Shown here: positions 16,996 to 26,405 of the stretch, piece after piece
Position numbering within the stretch: position 1 is the stretch's first letter
Layout: each line of letters begins with the position of its first letter
Source: Terriglobales bacterium
GTDB taxonomy: Bacteria > Acidobacteriota > Terriglobia > Terriglobales > Acidobacteriaceae
NCBI GenBank assembly: GCA_035651655.1
Contig: DASRFG010000029.1
Coordinates: 62,001 to 126,000, forward strand
Length of the DNA stretch: 64,000 nt
Direction of reading: 5' to 3'
Made by a program: the position numbers and the translations under genes
Notes under the pieces: generated by a model
Databases searched by the model: none
Told to the model about the DNA's origin: nothing
The model's input: the letters and a program-made list of their open reading frames with translations, nothing else

Positions 16996-19848
16996 TTACG
17001 CGTGAGCGGCAGATTGTTTCGCGGTTTGTTTCGCCAAGAGGCGCCTGAGGCTTTCATCCAGCACACTTAGCGCGAAGGGCTTTTGCAGCACTACGATGTC
17101 TTCGCGCTCGGGGAGTTCCTGGTTGCTGTAGCCGGACATATATACCACCATCAGAGCCGGACGGAGTTGCAAGAGCCGTTTTGCCAGTTCAATTCCGCCC
17201 ATTTCCGGCATGATCACATCCGTCACCAACACGGCAATGGGATCTTGGTGATTCTCCGCGATGCGAAGCGCCTCCGGGCCGCCTGAAGCGGGCAAGACGG
17301 TATAGCCCTTCAACCCCAAGTACTCGGTGGCTGCAGCCCGCAAGCCGGCTTCGTCCTCCACCAGCAGAATCGTCTCGCCGCGTGCCTGCACTTTGCTGAC
17401 GACGGCCCCCGCTGAATCCTTGCTCAGGGCGGCAGCAATACGTGGCAGATACACCTCAAACGTCGTACCCGCGCCCAGCGTGCTTTCCACCAGGATGCAA
17501 CCCCCGCTCTGCTGCACGATTCCGTACACCGTCGCCAAGCCCAGACCGGTGCCTTTACCCGGTTCTTTGGTAGTGAAGAACGGCTCAAAGATGTGCGATT
17601 TAGTCTCCTGATCCATGCCGGTGCCGTTATCAGTAACACTAATCATCGCGTACTTGCCTGGCGTTAAAGGCGGGTGTGCCGCCGCGTAAGGTGAGTCCGC
17701 ATCTATGTTTGCAGTCTTGATCCGCAATCGCCCTCCCTTAGGCATGGCGTCGCGCGCATTGACTGCCAGATTCATGATGATCTGATCAAGGTAGGTAAGG
17801 TCCGCCTTGACCGTGCTCCGCTCACTTGCCGGCTCAATGCTCATCTGAATGTCTTCGCCCAGGAGGCGCGGCAACATCTTGGCCAAGTCCTGAACTACAA
17901 CGTTCAAGTCGAGAACCGTAGTGGCCGGCTGACGGCGCCGGCTAAATGCCAGAAGTTGCTTGGTGACAGCCGCCGCCCGTTCAGCAGCACCCAGAATCTG
18001 CTTGATATGTTTTTGTGCGGAGTCGGTCAAGGAGTTTTGGTCCAGCATGAGCTGCCCGTAACTGGAGATGATCATCAACAGATTATTGAAATCATGCGCC
18101 ACCCCCCCAGCGAGGCGGCCCACTGCCTCCATTTTCTGGGCTTGCCGGAATTGCTCCTCCAGCAAGCGGCGCTCGCTGATGTCGCGAATCGCGGCCGCTT
18201 GCAGAACTCCTTCATCGGTTTCCACGGCGCTGGTGCTGATATCAACCGGGAACTCAGTACCGTCTTTGCGGCGGGCGTAAAGATCTAATCCGTTGATCAC
18301 TGATCCTGAATTAGAAGCTTTGGGACTGCGACATATGGGATTGTTGGCTCGGAAGCGCTCCGGCACCAAGATCTCCGACTCTTGTCCCACCAGTTCCTCG
18401 GGAGTGTAACCAAATACTTTTGCAACCTGGTTATTTACCACCGCTATTTTGCCGTTGCCACCAACAATCACCATGGCGTCAGGGGTGGAGTCCAGCAAAA
18501 TCCGGACCTTGGCTTCCATCCGCTTGCGCGCGGTAACATCCTGGACGCTGCCTTCATAATGCAGAACTGATCCACTGGCGTCCGGGACTGCGCGCACTGA
18601 TTTTGAGACCCATATTTTGCTTCCATCCTTTCTATAAGCCTCGTATTCAAACCCCGCCACTTCGCCAATGGCGGTGAGTCGCATGATCATGGCTTCGCGT
18701 ACATCGCGGCGGACGTACTGCTGCTGTGCCGTGGTTGTGGCCATAAGCTCCTGGGGCGATGCAAATCCAAATATTTTTGCAAGCGCAGGATTGGCGGCCG
18801 TGTACACGCCACCGGGCAAGGCTTGAAACATGCCTTCTACCGCATTTTCGAAAATGGTGCGGTATTTTTCTTCGGCCACCATCAAGTCATGCTGGCGACC
18901 GAGATTTTCGTAAGCAACGGCAAACTGGCCGGAAACGGTGTTTGCCAGGTCTTCTTCTTCGGCATCGAATTGCTCAATTCCCAGCTTGTTGGCGGCGGCA
19001 AAGACGCCGTATAACTTCGACCCTGTCCCGCTGAGACGCGTGACTAACAACGATCGAATTGGTCCCGCGTCCGCTAAAGCCTGGAGCTTTCGAACAGCGC
19101 TTGAAGTGTGATCACAACAAACAGAGTTCTTATTTTCACCAACAAGTTCGAACAGCATGGATGCCACTTCCTGAGTGGTAATGCGAGGTTTGAACTCGGG
19201 AAGGAAACCGCTGGTGGCAAAGCAAGGGGTTCGGTCTTCCGCAGAAAGCGTCACCACCACCGCACACTTTGCGCCCAGAACATAGCGTGCTCCCTTGCAA
19301 AAGGTCTCTGCCAAGCGCGAGGGGTCAGTTTGGGAGCTCAGGTCTTTGCCTAGTTCGATCAGTGCAGACAAGCGGCCTCTGACAGCTTTCAATTCAGTAA
19401 ACCTGGCTGCCAAACGGCCTGAAATACGTTGAAGGCTAGCCCCGCTGGAAACTTCCTCATTCGATGAAACTGCGGTGACCGATTGTTTGAGCACCTCTTC
19501 CACGACCCCGTTCAGTTCCTGGGGATCGGCAGGTTTCGCGATTACGCGAAGAGCTCCGCAACTGCGTGCCAATGCCGCTGCCTCTGAGTGATGGTAAGTG
19601 GCACTGTAGAAAATTACCCGCGTATGCGCGAGTGCTGGGGATTGCCTCAACCGGCGCACAAACTCATAGCCATCCATGGTGGGCATCAGGATGTCGCTAA
19701 TCACCAAATCAGGGTTCAAGTGGGCGATTTTCGAGAGGGCCTCGGCGCCATCGGCGGCTTCGGTTACGGTGTGGCCGAAATGGCCCAGAACGGTGCGCAG
19801 GTAATCGCGGCTGGCAGGATCGTCTTCGACGACAAAAATGTTAGCCAT
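16996..19848 (-). CDS. Hybrid sensor histidine kinase (REC-GAF-PAS-PAS-HisKA-HATPase-REC)
   Basis: A 950-residue phosphorelay protein without a membrane segment. It opens with a receiver domain (1-125, Asp in VISDILMP). A GAF region (~155-310) follows, then two PAS domains (~325-570; the second contains LLDSTPDAMVIVGGNGKI), a HisKA dimerisation domain with the phospho-His in GGVAHDFNNLL, a HATPase domain with VTDNGTGM and GTGLGL, and a C-terminal receiver whose acceptor Asp lies in VLVTDVIMP. Receivers at both ends suggest it takes a phosphoryl group from a partner and passes it on. The start lies 3 bases beyond the stop of the double-receiver gene, so it is the last gene of a three-gene operon. 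Confidence 0.93.
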   Translation of the reverse strand: MANIFVVEDDPASRDYLRTVLGHFGHTVTEAADGAEALSKIAHLNPDLVISDILMPTMDGYEFVRRLRQSPALAHTRVIFYSATYHHSEAAALARSCGALRVIAKPADPQELNGVVEEVLKQSVTAVSSNEEVSSGASLQRISGRLAARFTELKAVRGRLSALIELGKDLSSQTDPSRLAETFCKGARYVLGAKCAVVVTLSAEDRTPCFATSGFLPEFKPRITTQEVASMLFELVGENKNSVCCDHTSSAVRKLQALADAGPIRSLLVTRLSGTGSKLYGVFAAANKLGIEQFDAEEEDLANTVSGQFAVAYENLGRQHDLMVAEEKYRTIFENAVEGMFQALPGGVYTAANPALAKIFGFASPQELMATTTAQQQYVRRDVREAMIMRLTAIGEVAGFEYEAYRKDGSKIWVSKSVRAVPDASGSVLHYEGSVQDVTARKRMEAKVRILLDSTPDAMVIVGGNGKIAVVNNQVAKVFGYTPEELVGQESEILVPERFRANNPICRSPKASNSGSVINGLDLYARRKDGTEFPVDISTSAVETDEGVLQAAAIRDISERRLLEEQFRQAQKMEAVGRLAGGVAHDFNNLLMIISSYGQLMLDQNSLTDSAQKHIKQILGAAERAAAVTKQLLAFSRRRQPATTVLDLNVVVQDLAKMLPRLLGEDIQMSIEPASERSTVKADLTYLDQIIMNLAVNARDAMPKGGRLRIKTANIDADSPYAAAHPPLTPGKYAMISVTDNGTGMDQETKSHIFEPFFTTKEPGKGTGLGLATVYGIVQQSGGCILVESTLGAGTTFEVYLPRIAAALSKDSAGAVVSKVQARGETILLVEDEAGLRAAATEYLGLKGYTVLPASGGPEALRIAENHQDPIAVLVTDVIMPEMGGIELAKRLLQLRPALMVVYMSGYSNQELPEREDIVVLQKPFALSVLDESLRRLLAKQTAKQSAAHA

Positions 19849-19851
19849 GGC

Positions 19852-20664
19852 TTAGCTATTGGTCTTGGCAATGCGGTTGATTTCTCCCAGCAGCTGTTCC
19901 GGCTCAATGGGACGAAGAATGAAGAGGCTGGCGCCCGCAGCTATGGCATTGTTCCTGGCTCTAGCATCAGTATCGGTAGAGGAAATAAGGATGCAAGGTA
20001 CCGATGCCAGCTTGGAGTCGGCGCGTAGCAGTTTGGGCAAATCGTAGCCGCTGTAGTGGGCCAGGTGAACGTCGGAAATAATGAGGTCCGGTTTTCGCGC
20101 TCTGGCAGTGGTTAGGGCTTCATTGGGGCGGGTGGCCGTGAGTACCCGGTAGCCAAAAGGCTCGAGCAGGGTACGCATAAAATTCAGATTAACCTCCGAG
20201 TCGTCCACAACTAATACTGTCGCCAAAAATTGAGAGTTTTCCTGTGGCTCATCCTTGAGGATTTCGTGAGGCAACTGTAATTTCGTCGCGTGACGCTCGG
20301 CGGGGAGGAACTCCTGCGTCTGTTGCAGGAAAATGCTTGGGTCAATAGGTTTGGATATGTATCCGTCGAAGCCCGCAGCCAGCAGCCGGTCGCGATCACC
20401 CACCATGGCATACGCAGTTACGGCAATGATCGGGATTTTTTGCAATGAAGCGTCGAGTTTGAATTGCTTTGCAACCTCGCGGCCGTCCATCTTGGGCAAT
20501 TGCACATCGCAAATCACCAGGTCGGGCTTTTCACGGCGGCTGAGATCCAGGCCGCTTTCACCGTCGGTGGCGCTAAGCAGCGTGTGGCCGCAGGCGCGGA
20601 GAAGGTAGGTCATTAAGTCCAAATTCGTCGGATTGTCTTCAATTACCAGAATTCGCGCGGGCAT
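19852..20664 (-). CDS. Response regulator with two receiver domains and no output domain
   Basis: 270 residues, consisting only of two receiver domains. The first (1-120) has ILVIEDN, the acceptor Asp in LVICDVQLP and the Thr and Lys of AVTAYA and SKPID. The second (~145-265) has VLVVDDS and Asp in LIISDVHLA, but its switch region reads ISST and ILRPIE, so the usual conserved lysine before Pro is replaced by Arg. There is no DNA-binding or enzyme domain, so it is likely a phosphate shuttle between the two flanking kinases. Its start overlaps the end of the upstream PAS kinase by 26 bases. Confidence 0.92.
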   Translation of the reverse strand: MPARILVIEDNPTNLDLMTYLLRACGHTLLSATDGESGLDLSRREKPDLVICDVQLPKMDGREVAKQFKLDASLQKIPIIAVTAYAMVGDRDRLLAAGFDGYISKPIDPSIFLQQTQEFLPAERHATKLQLPHEILKDEPQENSQFLATVLVVDDSEVNLNFMRTLLEPFGYRVLTATRPNEALTTARARKPDLIISDVHLAHYSGYDLPKLLRADSKLASVPCILISSTDTDARARNNAIAAGASLFILRPIEPEQLLGEINRIAKTNS

Positions 20665-22669
20665 AAGATTTTTTCGCAGTCTGACCTTGTTTTATCGACA
20701 ACCGAAATGTGCTGCCCCTTCCAGGTTCACTTTCCACGGAGATACTTCCTCCCAGCAACTCCGCCAATTTTCGGCTGAGGTGCAGTCCCAAACCTGTACC
20801 CTCTCGACGCAAGCCGCTATCCGAGACCTGGCTGAAAGCTCGAAAAAGCTTTTCTTTGTCCCCTGGGCGAATTCCGATCCCGGTATCACTCACCGCGAAT
20901 TCGATAGTATTTTCGGGATCCAGTGCGTGCTCCTGAAGCATCAGGGACACGGTCCCTTTTTCTGTGAACTTGATGGCATTATTTGCAAGATTGAGCAATA
21001 TTTGCTTCAGAGCCCGCCCGTCACTGCGAAAGATCAGTTCTTTTTGCGGCACGACGGTGGTCAGGAGCAGGCCTTTTTGTTCAGCAAGGGGGCGTAAGGT
21101 TGTCACGACTTCATCGATCACCTCCCGGCCATTCACTGGCTCAAGTGTGATCTCCACTTTGCCGGAGTCAATCTTGGCCAGGTCGAGCAGGTCATTGATG
21201 AGTGACAAGAGATGCCGACTACTGGTTTGAACTGTCTTGAGCTGCCGTTCTTGCTCTTGAGTGAGCGGCCCTGCCAGCTTCATGAGCAATGTTCCGGTGA
21301 ACCCAATGATGGCGTTCAACGGGGTTCGCAGCTCGTGTGACATGCTGGCCAGGAAAATGTCCTTGGCGCGATTGGCCTTTTCCAATTCAAGATTTTGGTC
21401 CTTCAGAGTTTGCGAAATAAGCTTGCGGTCGCTGATGTCACGGATGGCAGCGGTAACGTAGCCGCCTTCTTCGGTCTCCAAAGGGCTTAGGCTGATCTCG
21501 ACCGGGAATTCGGTTCCGTCCTTTCGCAATGCGTAAAGTTCCAGGTCACGTCCCATGGGGCGAGCTTTGGGGGCAGAGAAAAAACTATCCCGATGGCCAC
21601 CGTGCCTCGCGTGATAACGACTGGGGATCAAGAACTCCACCCGCTTGCCCAAAACTTCACTACGGGAGTAGCCAAATAAGGCTTCGGCCTGGGAATTGAT
21701 GAGGACAATCTCTCCTGTCTTGTCCACGATTACCATCGCGTCCGGCGCGGATTCGAGCAGGCCATGAAATTTCTTCTCCGCTCGTTTTCGATTCGTGATG
21801 TCCCGGATGGCGGCGGTAAACAGGAGCCCTTCTGGTGTTTTTAATGGGCTGAGGCTTATCTCCACCGGGAACTCGTGACCATCGCTATGCACGGCAAATA
21901 ATTCCAGAGCGGCGCCCATGGGACGCGCGCGCGGATCGGAGGAAAAGCTTTGCCTATGTACCAAATGCTGCCCGTGAAAACGGGCAGGAATCAGGCGCTC
22001 CACCGGGCCTCCCAGGAGCTGTTCCCGGCTATACCCAAAGAGGTTCTCAGTTTGGGTGTTAACCAGCACGATCTCTCCGCGCTTATTTACGATCACCATC
22101 CCGTCGGGTGCTGATTCGAGAAGATCGCGGAAGAGCTGCTGCATCCCTTTCAGTTCGTCATTTAAGATCTCGGCAGAAATGTCTTTGGAGATCAGCAGGA
22201 AGCCAATTGCATTTCCCGATAGATCACGCCGAGGCGTGAGCACAGCCCGAGCTTTAAATCGCTGGCCGTTCTTGCGCACGCGGTCCAGCGTCCCTTGCCA
22301 TTTGCCCTCGCGAAGCGCCTCCTGAAGAATGGCTGTTGGTTTACCTGCTTGAATGTCTTCGGGTGCATGCAGTATGGCGGAATTGGCACGGCCGACGACC
22401 TCTTCGGGGTGGTAGCCATAGAGCCGCTGAGCGCCTGCATTCCAGAGCAGGATATTACCGTCCAGGTCGCTGCAAATAATGGAGAACTCGGTAGAAAACT
22501 GCAGCATGTTTTCGATGAGGTCGAAGGCCTGTTCGGCGGTGGATACCATCTTTCGGTCAAAGAAGTGTGGTTTCATGGCAAATTCAAGACGCTTTCCGGA
22601 ACTGGGGACAACAATCAGATTCTCTGTGGAAACATCGGCGAAAGACATATCGCGAATGGGCATCTGCAC
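20639..22669 (-). CDS. Multi-PAS sensor histidine kinase
   Basis: A 676-residue soluble kinase with three PAS domains (~45-170, ~175-300, ~300-425). The last two are close duplicates, sharing LLESAPD(G/A)MVIV and the block [11 protein letters not shown]. HisKA follows with the phospho-His in [12 protein letters not shown], then HATPase with [17 protein letters not shown] and GTGLGL. No receiver is attached, so it probably phosphorylates the double-receiver protein encoded next and overlapping by 26 bases. PAS domains of this type sense small molecules or redox state. The ligand cannot be told. The start could be internal, because methionines at residues 3, 8 and 32 are also possible. Confidence 0.92.
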   Translation of the reverse strand: MQMPIRDMSFADVSTENLIVVPSSGKRLEFAMKPHFFDRKMVSTAEQAFDLIENMLQFSTEFSIICSDLDGNILLWNAGAQRLYGYHPEEVVGRANSAILHAPEDIQAGKPTAILQEALREGKWQGTLDRVRKNGQRFKARAVLTPRRDLSGNAIGFLLISKDISAEILNDELKGMQQLFRDLLESAPDGMVIVNKRGEIVLVNTQTENLFGYSREQLLGGPVERLIPARFHGQHLVHRQSFSSDPRARPMGAALELFAVHSDGHEFPVEISLSPLKTPEGLLFTAAIRDITNRKRAEKKFHGLLESAPDAMVIVDKTGEIVLINSQAEALFGYSRSEVLGKRVEFLIPSRYHARHGGHRDSFFSAPKARPMGRDLELYALRKDGTEFPVEISLSPLETEEGGYVTAAIRDISDRKLISQTLKDQNLELEKANRAKDIFLASMSHELRTPLNAIIGFTGTLLMKLAGPLTQEQERQLKTVQTSSRHLLSLINDLLDLAKIDSGKVEITLEPVNGREVIDEVVTTLRPLAEQKGLLLTTVVPQKELIFRSDGRALKQILLNLANNAIKFTEKGTVSLMLQEHALDPENTIEFAVSDTGIGIRPGDKEKLFRAFSQVSDSGLRREGTGLGLHLSRKLAELLGGSISVESEPGRGSTFRLSIKQGQTAKKSYARANSGN

Positions 22670-22792
22670 AGGAAAACACTAGGGGAAGCGGTATCAAAAT
22701 GGGATTGATGAGCTCTAAGCGCCGAAATCAGGAAGATATTAGAATTCGGGTGCGGCGTTTAGGGCAGCCGTGGCCCAGGTCATTGCAAGATC

Positions 22793-23992
22793 GTGATTGA
22801 AAACCTCGAACACGCGTTGTCGGCAGGCTATCCGCTGGATTCCTACCTGGCGGAGGTGCGGGACGGTCTGCCAGTCTCCCGCGCGATGGCGTGCACATTG
22901 ATTGGCTGCGGGGATGATTTGCTTCCGCAGCTACTCGCATCGGCTCGTGCCGTAAGGGACCGCTTCAAACCGCGCACCATCACCTATTCTCGGAAAGTCT
23001 TCATTCCGCTCACAAACCTGTGCCGTGATTATTGCGGCTACTGCGTCTTCCGGCGCGACCCGGACGACGCTGGAGCCCACACCATGACGCCCGAGGAGGT
23101 GCTCGCAGTTGCCCAGGCGGGCGAGAAGCTAGGCTGCACCGAAGCCTTGTTCAGCCTGGGCGACAAACCGGAGTTGCTTTTTCCCGAGATGCGCGCCAGC
23201 TTGCAAAAGCTGGGCTACCGATCAACCCTTCATTATCTGGAAGCCATGTGCGAACTGGTGTTGCGGCGCTCAAACCTACTCCCGCACGCGAATCCGGGGC
23301 TGATGAGTTCGGCGTGGTTGCAGAGACTAGCCGCGTACTCGCCCAGCCTTGGACTTATGGTTGAGAGCACCAGCACAGCCCTGCTGGCTCCCGGGGCTGC
23401 ACACGACAATGCGCCGGACAAGCTGCCTGCGAAGCGGCTGCAAACCATCGCCGACGCCGGCAAACTGAACATTCCGTTCACCACCGGGTTGCTGATCGGC
23501 ATTGGAGAGACACTGGAAGACCGGATTGACACCCTGCTTGCCATCCGCGAGCTCCATGCGCGTTACGGGCACATTCAGGAAGTGATCGTGCAGAACTTCC
23601 GCGCCAAGCCGGGCATTCCGATGCAGGATTGGTCGGAGCCAAACACCGGTGATATGTTGCGAACCGTGGCCGTGGCACGGCTGCTGCTCGGCAACATGAA
23701 CATCCAGGCACCGCCCAACCTTTCCGCTCCGGGATACGAGGACTTGCTCGATGCTGGGATCAACGATTGGGGCGGCATCTCGCCATTGACGCCAGACTTC
23801 ATCAATCCCGAAGCGCCCTGGCCGCATTTAAAAGACTTAGAAAACCGAACGCAGGCGAAGGGACATCAGTTGCGGCAGCGCTTGCCGGTGTACCCGGAGT
23901 TTTTGCCAGCAGCGGCTGCGAGATCAGGTTTAGCTGCCGAAAAAATCCGAGCAGTGGCAGACGTTGAAGGCTATGCGCGGAGGGCTGCGTGA
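22793..23992 (+). CDS. cofG: FO synthase subunit 1 (radical SAM, CofG)
   Basis: A 399-residue radical SAM enzyme that, with CofH, builds the deazaflavin ring FO from a tyrosine-derived intermediate and a ribityl-diaminouracil. The cluster motif CRDYCGYC (CX3CX2C) is at about residue 80, preceded by TYSRKVFIPLTNLC as in known CofG proteins. QNFRAKPG and the APPNLS segment near the C-terminus also match the family. It starts at GTG 22793. It is the first gene of a six-gene F420 operon, and its stop overlaps the next start by four bases (GTGA). Acidobacteria here use separate CofG and CofH, as archaea do, rather than the fused FbiC of actinobacteria. Confidence 0.95.
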   Translation: MIENLEHALSAGYPLDSYLAEVRDGLPVSRAMACTLIGCGDDLLPQLLASARAVRDRFKPRTITYSRKVFIPLTNLCRDYCGYCVFRRDPDDAGAHTMTPEEVLAVAQAGEKLGCTEALFSLGDKPELLFPEMRASLQKLGYRSTLHYLEAMCELVLRRSNLLPHANPGLMSSAWLQRLAAYSPSLGLMVESTSTALLAPGAAHDNAPDKLPAKRLQTIADAGKLNIPFTTGLLIGIGETLEDRIDTLLAIRELHARYGHIQEVIVQNFRAKPGIPMQDWSEPNTGDMLRTVAVARLLLGNMNIQAPPNLSAPGYEDLLDAGINDWGGISPLTPDFINPEAPWPHLKDLENRTQAKGHQLRQRLPVYPEFLPAAAARSGLAAEKIRAVADVEGYARRAA

Positions 23993-24939
23993 TTAGCGTC
24001 CTCACTGGGGGGACCGGCGGCGCAAAATTTGTCCAGGGTCTGCAAGCGGTGCTACCGCCGAAGGAACTGAACGTCATCGTCAATACTGGGGACGATCTTC
24101 TCTGGTGGGGGCTGCGCGTTTCGCCGGATCTGGACTCAATCACGTATGCATTGGCCGGACTGCTCAGCAAAGAACGCGGCTGGGGAGTGGAAGGTGACAC
24201 ATTCAAGTGTCTGGACGCGATGCGCAGCTTCGGAGCGCCAGCCTGGTTTCAGCTAGGCGACCGTGATTTGGCCACGCACCTGACCCGAACGCAACTACTC
24301 GCGGGCGGAAAAACGCTGACAGAAGCAACCGCAGCCATTGCAGAGAAACTGGGAATCCATTCACTGATTCTGCCCATGACGAACGAGCACGTCGAAACCC
24401 GTGTGCAAACACCAGACGGCGAGCTCGCCTTCCAGGAATACTTCGTCCGCGAACACTATCGGCCGGCATTGCGCGGCGTCCGCTTCGTGAATGCGGAAGC
24501 GGCCAAACCCGCCCCGGGGGTGCTGGAGGCTATATGCGAGTCGGATGCCGTCCTGATTGCACCCAGTAATCCAATCACCAGCATCGGACCAATTCTTGCA
24601 GTTCCGGGAATCCGGAAGGCGCTGCGGGAAACCGATGCCACGGTCGCTGCCGTGAGTCCGATCATTGGCGGATCTGCTGTCTCAGGGCCGGCGGGAGCGC
24701 TCATGGAAGCACAAGGGCTGGCTGTATCCATTGACGGTGTTGCCCAGGCCTATACCGACTTTCTAAATCTCTTGATCGTTGATGAAGCTGATGCGGCACC
24801 GGCGGAGCGGCTTCGCGCTTTGGGCCTGGAAGTACTTTGCACCAAGACTCTGATGCGCACACCCGAAGATAAAGCCGCGCTGGCCAAGGAAGTGTTGCGC
24901 GTCACCCTCAATCGCAGTCGTGAGGCAAAACGGGCATGA
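23989..24939 (+). CDS. cofD: 2-phospho-L-lactate transferase (CofD)
   Basis: A 316-residue transferase that joins the phospholactyl (or phosphoenolpyruvyl) group from its GDP- or GPP-linked carrier to FO to give F420-0 or its dehydro form. The N-terminus LTGGTGGAKFVQGL is the nucleotide-binding loop of the family, followed by NTGDDLLWWGL, which binds FO, and the LGDRDLATH motif. The length is usual. It begins at GTG within the stop of cofG and ends in ATGA with cofC, so translation of the three is coupled. Which carrier is used in this organism cannot be read from sequence with confidence. Confidence 0.95.
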   Translation: MISVLTGGTGGAKFVQGLQAVLPPKELNVIVNTGDDLLWWGLRVSPDLDSITYALAGLLSKERGWGVEGDTFKCLDAMRSFGAPAWFQLGDRDLATHLTRTQLLAGGKTLTEATAAIAEKLGIHSLILPMTNEHVETRVQTPDGELAFQEYFVREHYRPALRGVRFVNAEAAKPAPGVLEAICESDAVLIAPSNPITSIGPILAVPGIRKALRETDATVAAVSPIIGGSAVSGPAGALMEAQGLAVSIDGVAQAYTDFLNLLIVDEADAAPAERLRALGLEVLCTKTLMRTPEDKAALAKEVLRVTLNRSREAKRA

Positions 24940-25589
24940 TTTTGCTTCCGGTGAAGAACCTCGAAAATGCAAAGGAAAGGCTCTCACCGGTGCTCGAGCG
25001 CGCCGAGCGGCGCGCGCTCGCTGAGGCCATGCTGCAGGATGTGATGCATGCCCTGGGAGACTGGCGAGGGCGCCCGGATGTCACGGTGGTGACCAGCGAT
25101 CCGTTCGCGACCGAGTTGGCCCGTCAGTTTTCGTTCGAGATCATCGAAGACCGGGTAAATCGAAGCGAAACCGACGCCATTCAAATGGCAACCGAATCCT
25201 GTGTAGCACGAGGGGCGGAGTGGACGCTTGTAATTCCCGGGGATATTCCACTGGTGCAAAGCTCGGAGTTGGAGCAAATTCTCGCTGCTGCCCCGAGCGA
25301 AGGCTCGGTGTTGGTGCCGGGATGGGACGGCCGAGGGAGCAACGCTGTCTGGCGGCGTCCGGCAGAGCTCTTTCCGTTGCGTTTTGGGAATGACAGTTTT
25401 GGGCCACATCTGCACGCTGCCCAGGCCACCGGCAAGGAATGTGTGGTGCTGCGCCTGCCGGGTATTGGGCTGGACGTCGATAACCCCGCCGATCTTTCCC
25501 AACTTATGGCGGCGGGAGGCGACACGCGAGCACAGCGCCTGCTGCGTGGATGGAAGATCGCAGACCGGCTCCTGGCTGTGGGAGATTGA
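24936..25589 (+). CDS. cofC: 2-phospho-L-lactate / phosphoenolpyruvate guanylyltransferase (CofC)
   Basis: A 217-residue nucleotidyltransferase that activates phospholactate or phosphoenolpyruvate with GTP for the CofD step. The start ILLPVKNLENAKERLSP is the Lys-containing nucleotide loop of the family. PGDIPL carries the metal-binding aspartate, and GIGLDVDNPADL near the end is typical. The ATG overlaps the cofD stop by four bases. The order cofD-cofC fits direct hand-over of an unstable intermediate. Whether the enzyme prefers phospholactate, phosphoenolpyruvate or phosphoglycerate is undecided. Confidence 0.93.
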   Translation: MILLPVKNLENAKERLSPVLERAERRALAEAMLQDVMHALGDWRGRPDVTVVTSDPFATELARQFSFEIIEDRVNRSETDAIQMATESCVARGAEWTLVIPGDIPLVQSSELEQILAAAPSEGSVLVPGWDGRGSNAVWRRPAELFPLRFGNDSFGPHLHAAQATGKECVVLRLPGIGLDVDNPADLSQLMAAGGDTRAQRLLRGWKIADRLLAVGD

Positions 25590-26353
25590 AGCCCACGAAA
25601 CAAGCCGAAATTCGCGCCATTCCTATCCAGGGTTTGCCTGAGATCCGGCCGGGCGATTCCGTTGCCGACAAACTCTTTGTCGCGCTTAAAAAGCAAAAAC
25701 TGCGCCTTGCGGCCGGAGACATTTTGGTCATCAAGCACAAAATCATCTCCAAGGCCGAAGGCCGTGTAGTTCCGCTCGCAACCATCAAGCCCAGCGCTGC
25801 CGCTGACCAATGGGCAGCGGAATACGGTCTGGACCCGCGGGTGATCGAACTCGCGCTTCGCGAGAGCACTCGCGTCGTGCGCCAGCAGAACGGGGTGCTG
25901 ATTACTGAAACGCGACACGGCCTAGTGTGCGCCAACAGCGGGGTGGACGTTTCCAACGTGGACGGTGGCCAAAGCGCGGTGCTCCTGCCCGAGGATCCCG
26001 ACCGCTCGGCGGAAACTCTGCACCGTGATCTCCAGAGCAGGCTTCGGCTCTCAATTCCCGTTATCATCAGCGATAGCTTTGGTCGGCCGTGGCGGGAAGG
26101 TCTCTCCGAGGTCGCAATTGGCCTCGCAGGTCTGGTTCCGCTGGTTGATTATCGAGGACAGCGCGATCCGGACGGCTACGAGCTGCACGCCAGCGTGGAG
26201 GCGGTTGCCGATGAGCTGGCTTGTCTCGCGGGACTGGTGTGCGGAAAACTTGCACGGGTGCCGGCGTGTATCATTCGTGGGTTCAATCATCGTCCGGGAC
26301 GAGGAAGGGCATCGCAATTATTGAGGCCGGCAGCACGCGACCTGTTTCGCTGA
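25586..26353 (+). CDS. cofE: Coenzyme F420-0:L-glutamate ligase (CofE)
   Basis: A 255-residue ligase that adds the gamma-linked glutamate tail to F420-0 using GTP. Family features are IPIQGLPEIRPGD at the N-terminus, VIKHKIISKAEGR, the metal-site region CANSGVDVSNVDGG, and ISDSFGRPWREG. It is the stand-alone archaeal-type enzyme: the nitroreductase-like half found in FbiB of mycobacteria is absent. The start is uncertain. TTG 25586 overlaps the cofC stop as TTGA and aligns with the usual N-terminus. ATG 25550 would add 12 residues and a 40-base overlap. It is followed by cofH after a 52-base gap. Confidence 0.93.
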   Translation: MKPTKQAEIRAIPIQGLPEIRPGDSVADKLFVALKKQKLRLAAGDILVIKHKIISKAEGRVVPLATIKPSAAADQWAAEYGLDPRVIELALRESTRVVRQQNGVLITETRHGLVCANSGVDVSNVDGGQSAVLLPEDPDRSAETLHRDLQSRLRLSIPVIISDSFGRPWREGLSEVAIGLAGLVPLVDYRGQRDPDGYELHASVEAVADELACLAGLVCGKLARVPACIIRGFNHRPGRGRASQLLRPAARDLFR

Positions 26354-26405
26354 ATCATTTTGTGCTTTGTTGAATCTGTGCTGAGAAAGAATTTGTGGGA
26401 AAGAA

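Noticed and set aside
22770-22786. TGGCCCAGGTCATTGC before cofG, resembling a sigma-54 promoter
   Set aside because: The GG and GC pairs are 13 bases apart instead of 12, and it lies too close to the start codon. Sigma-54 promoters do not tolerate this spacing change.
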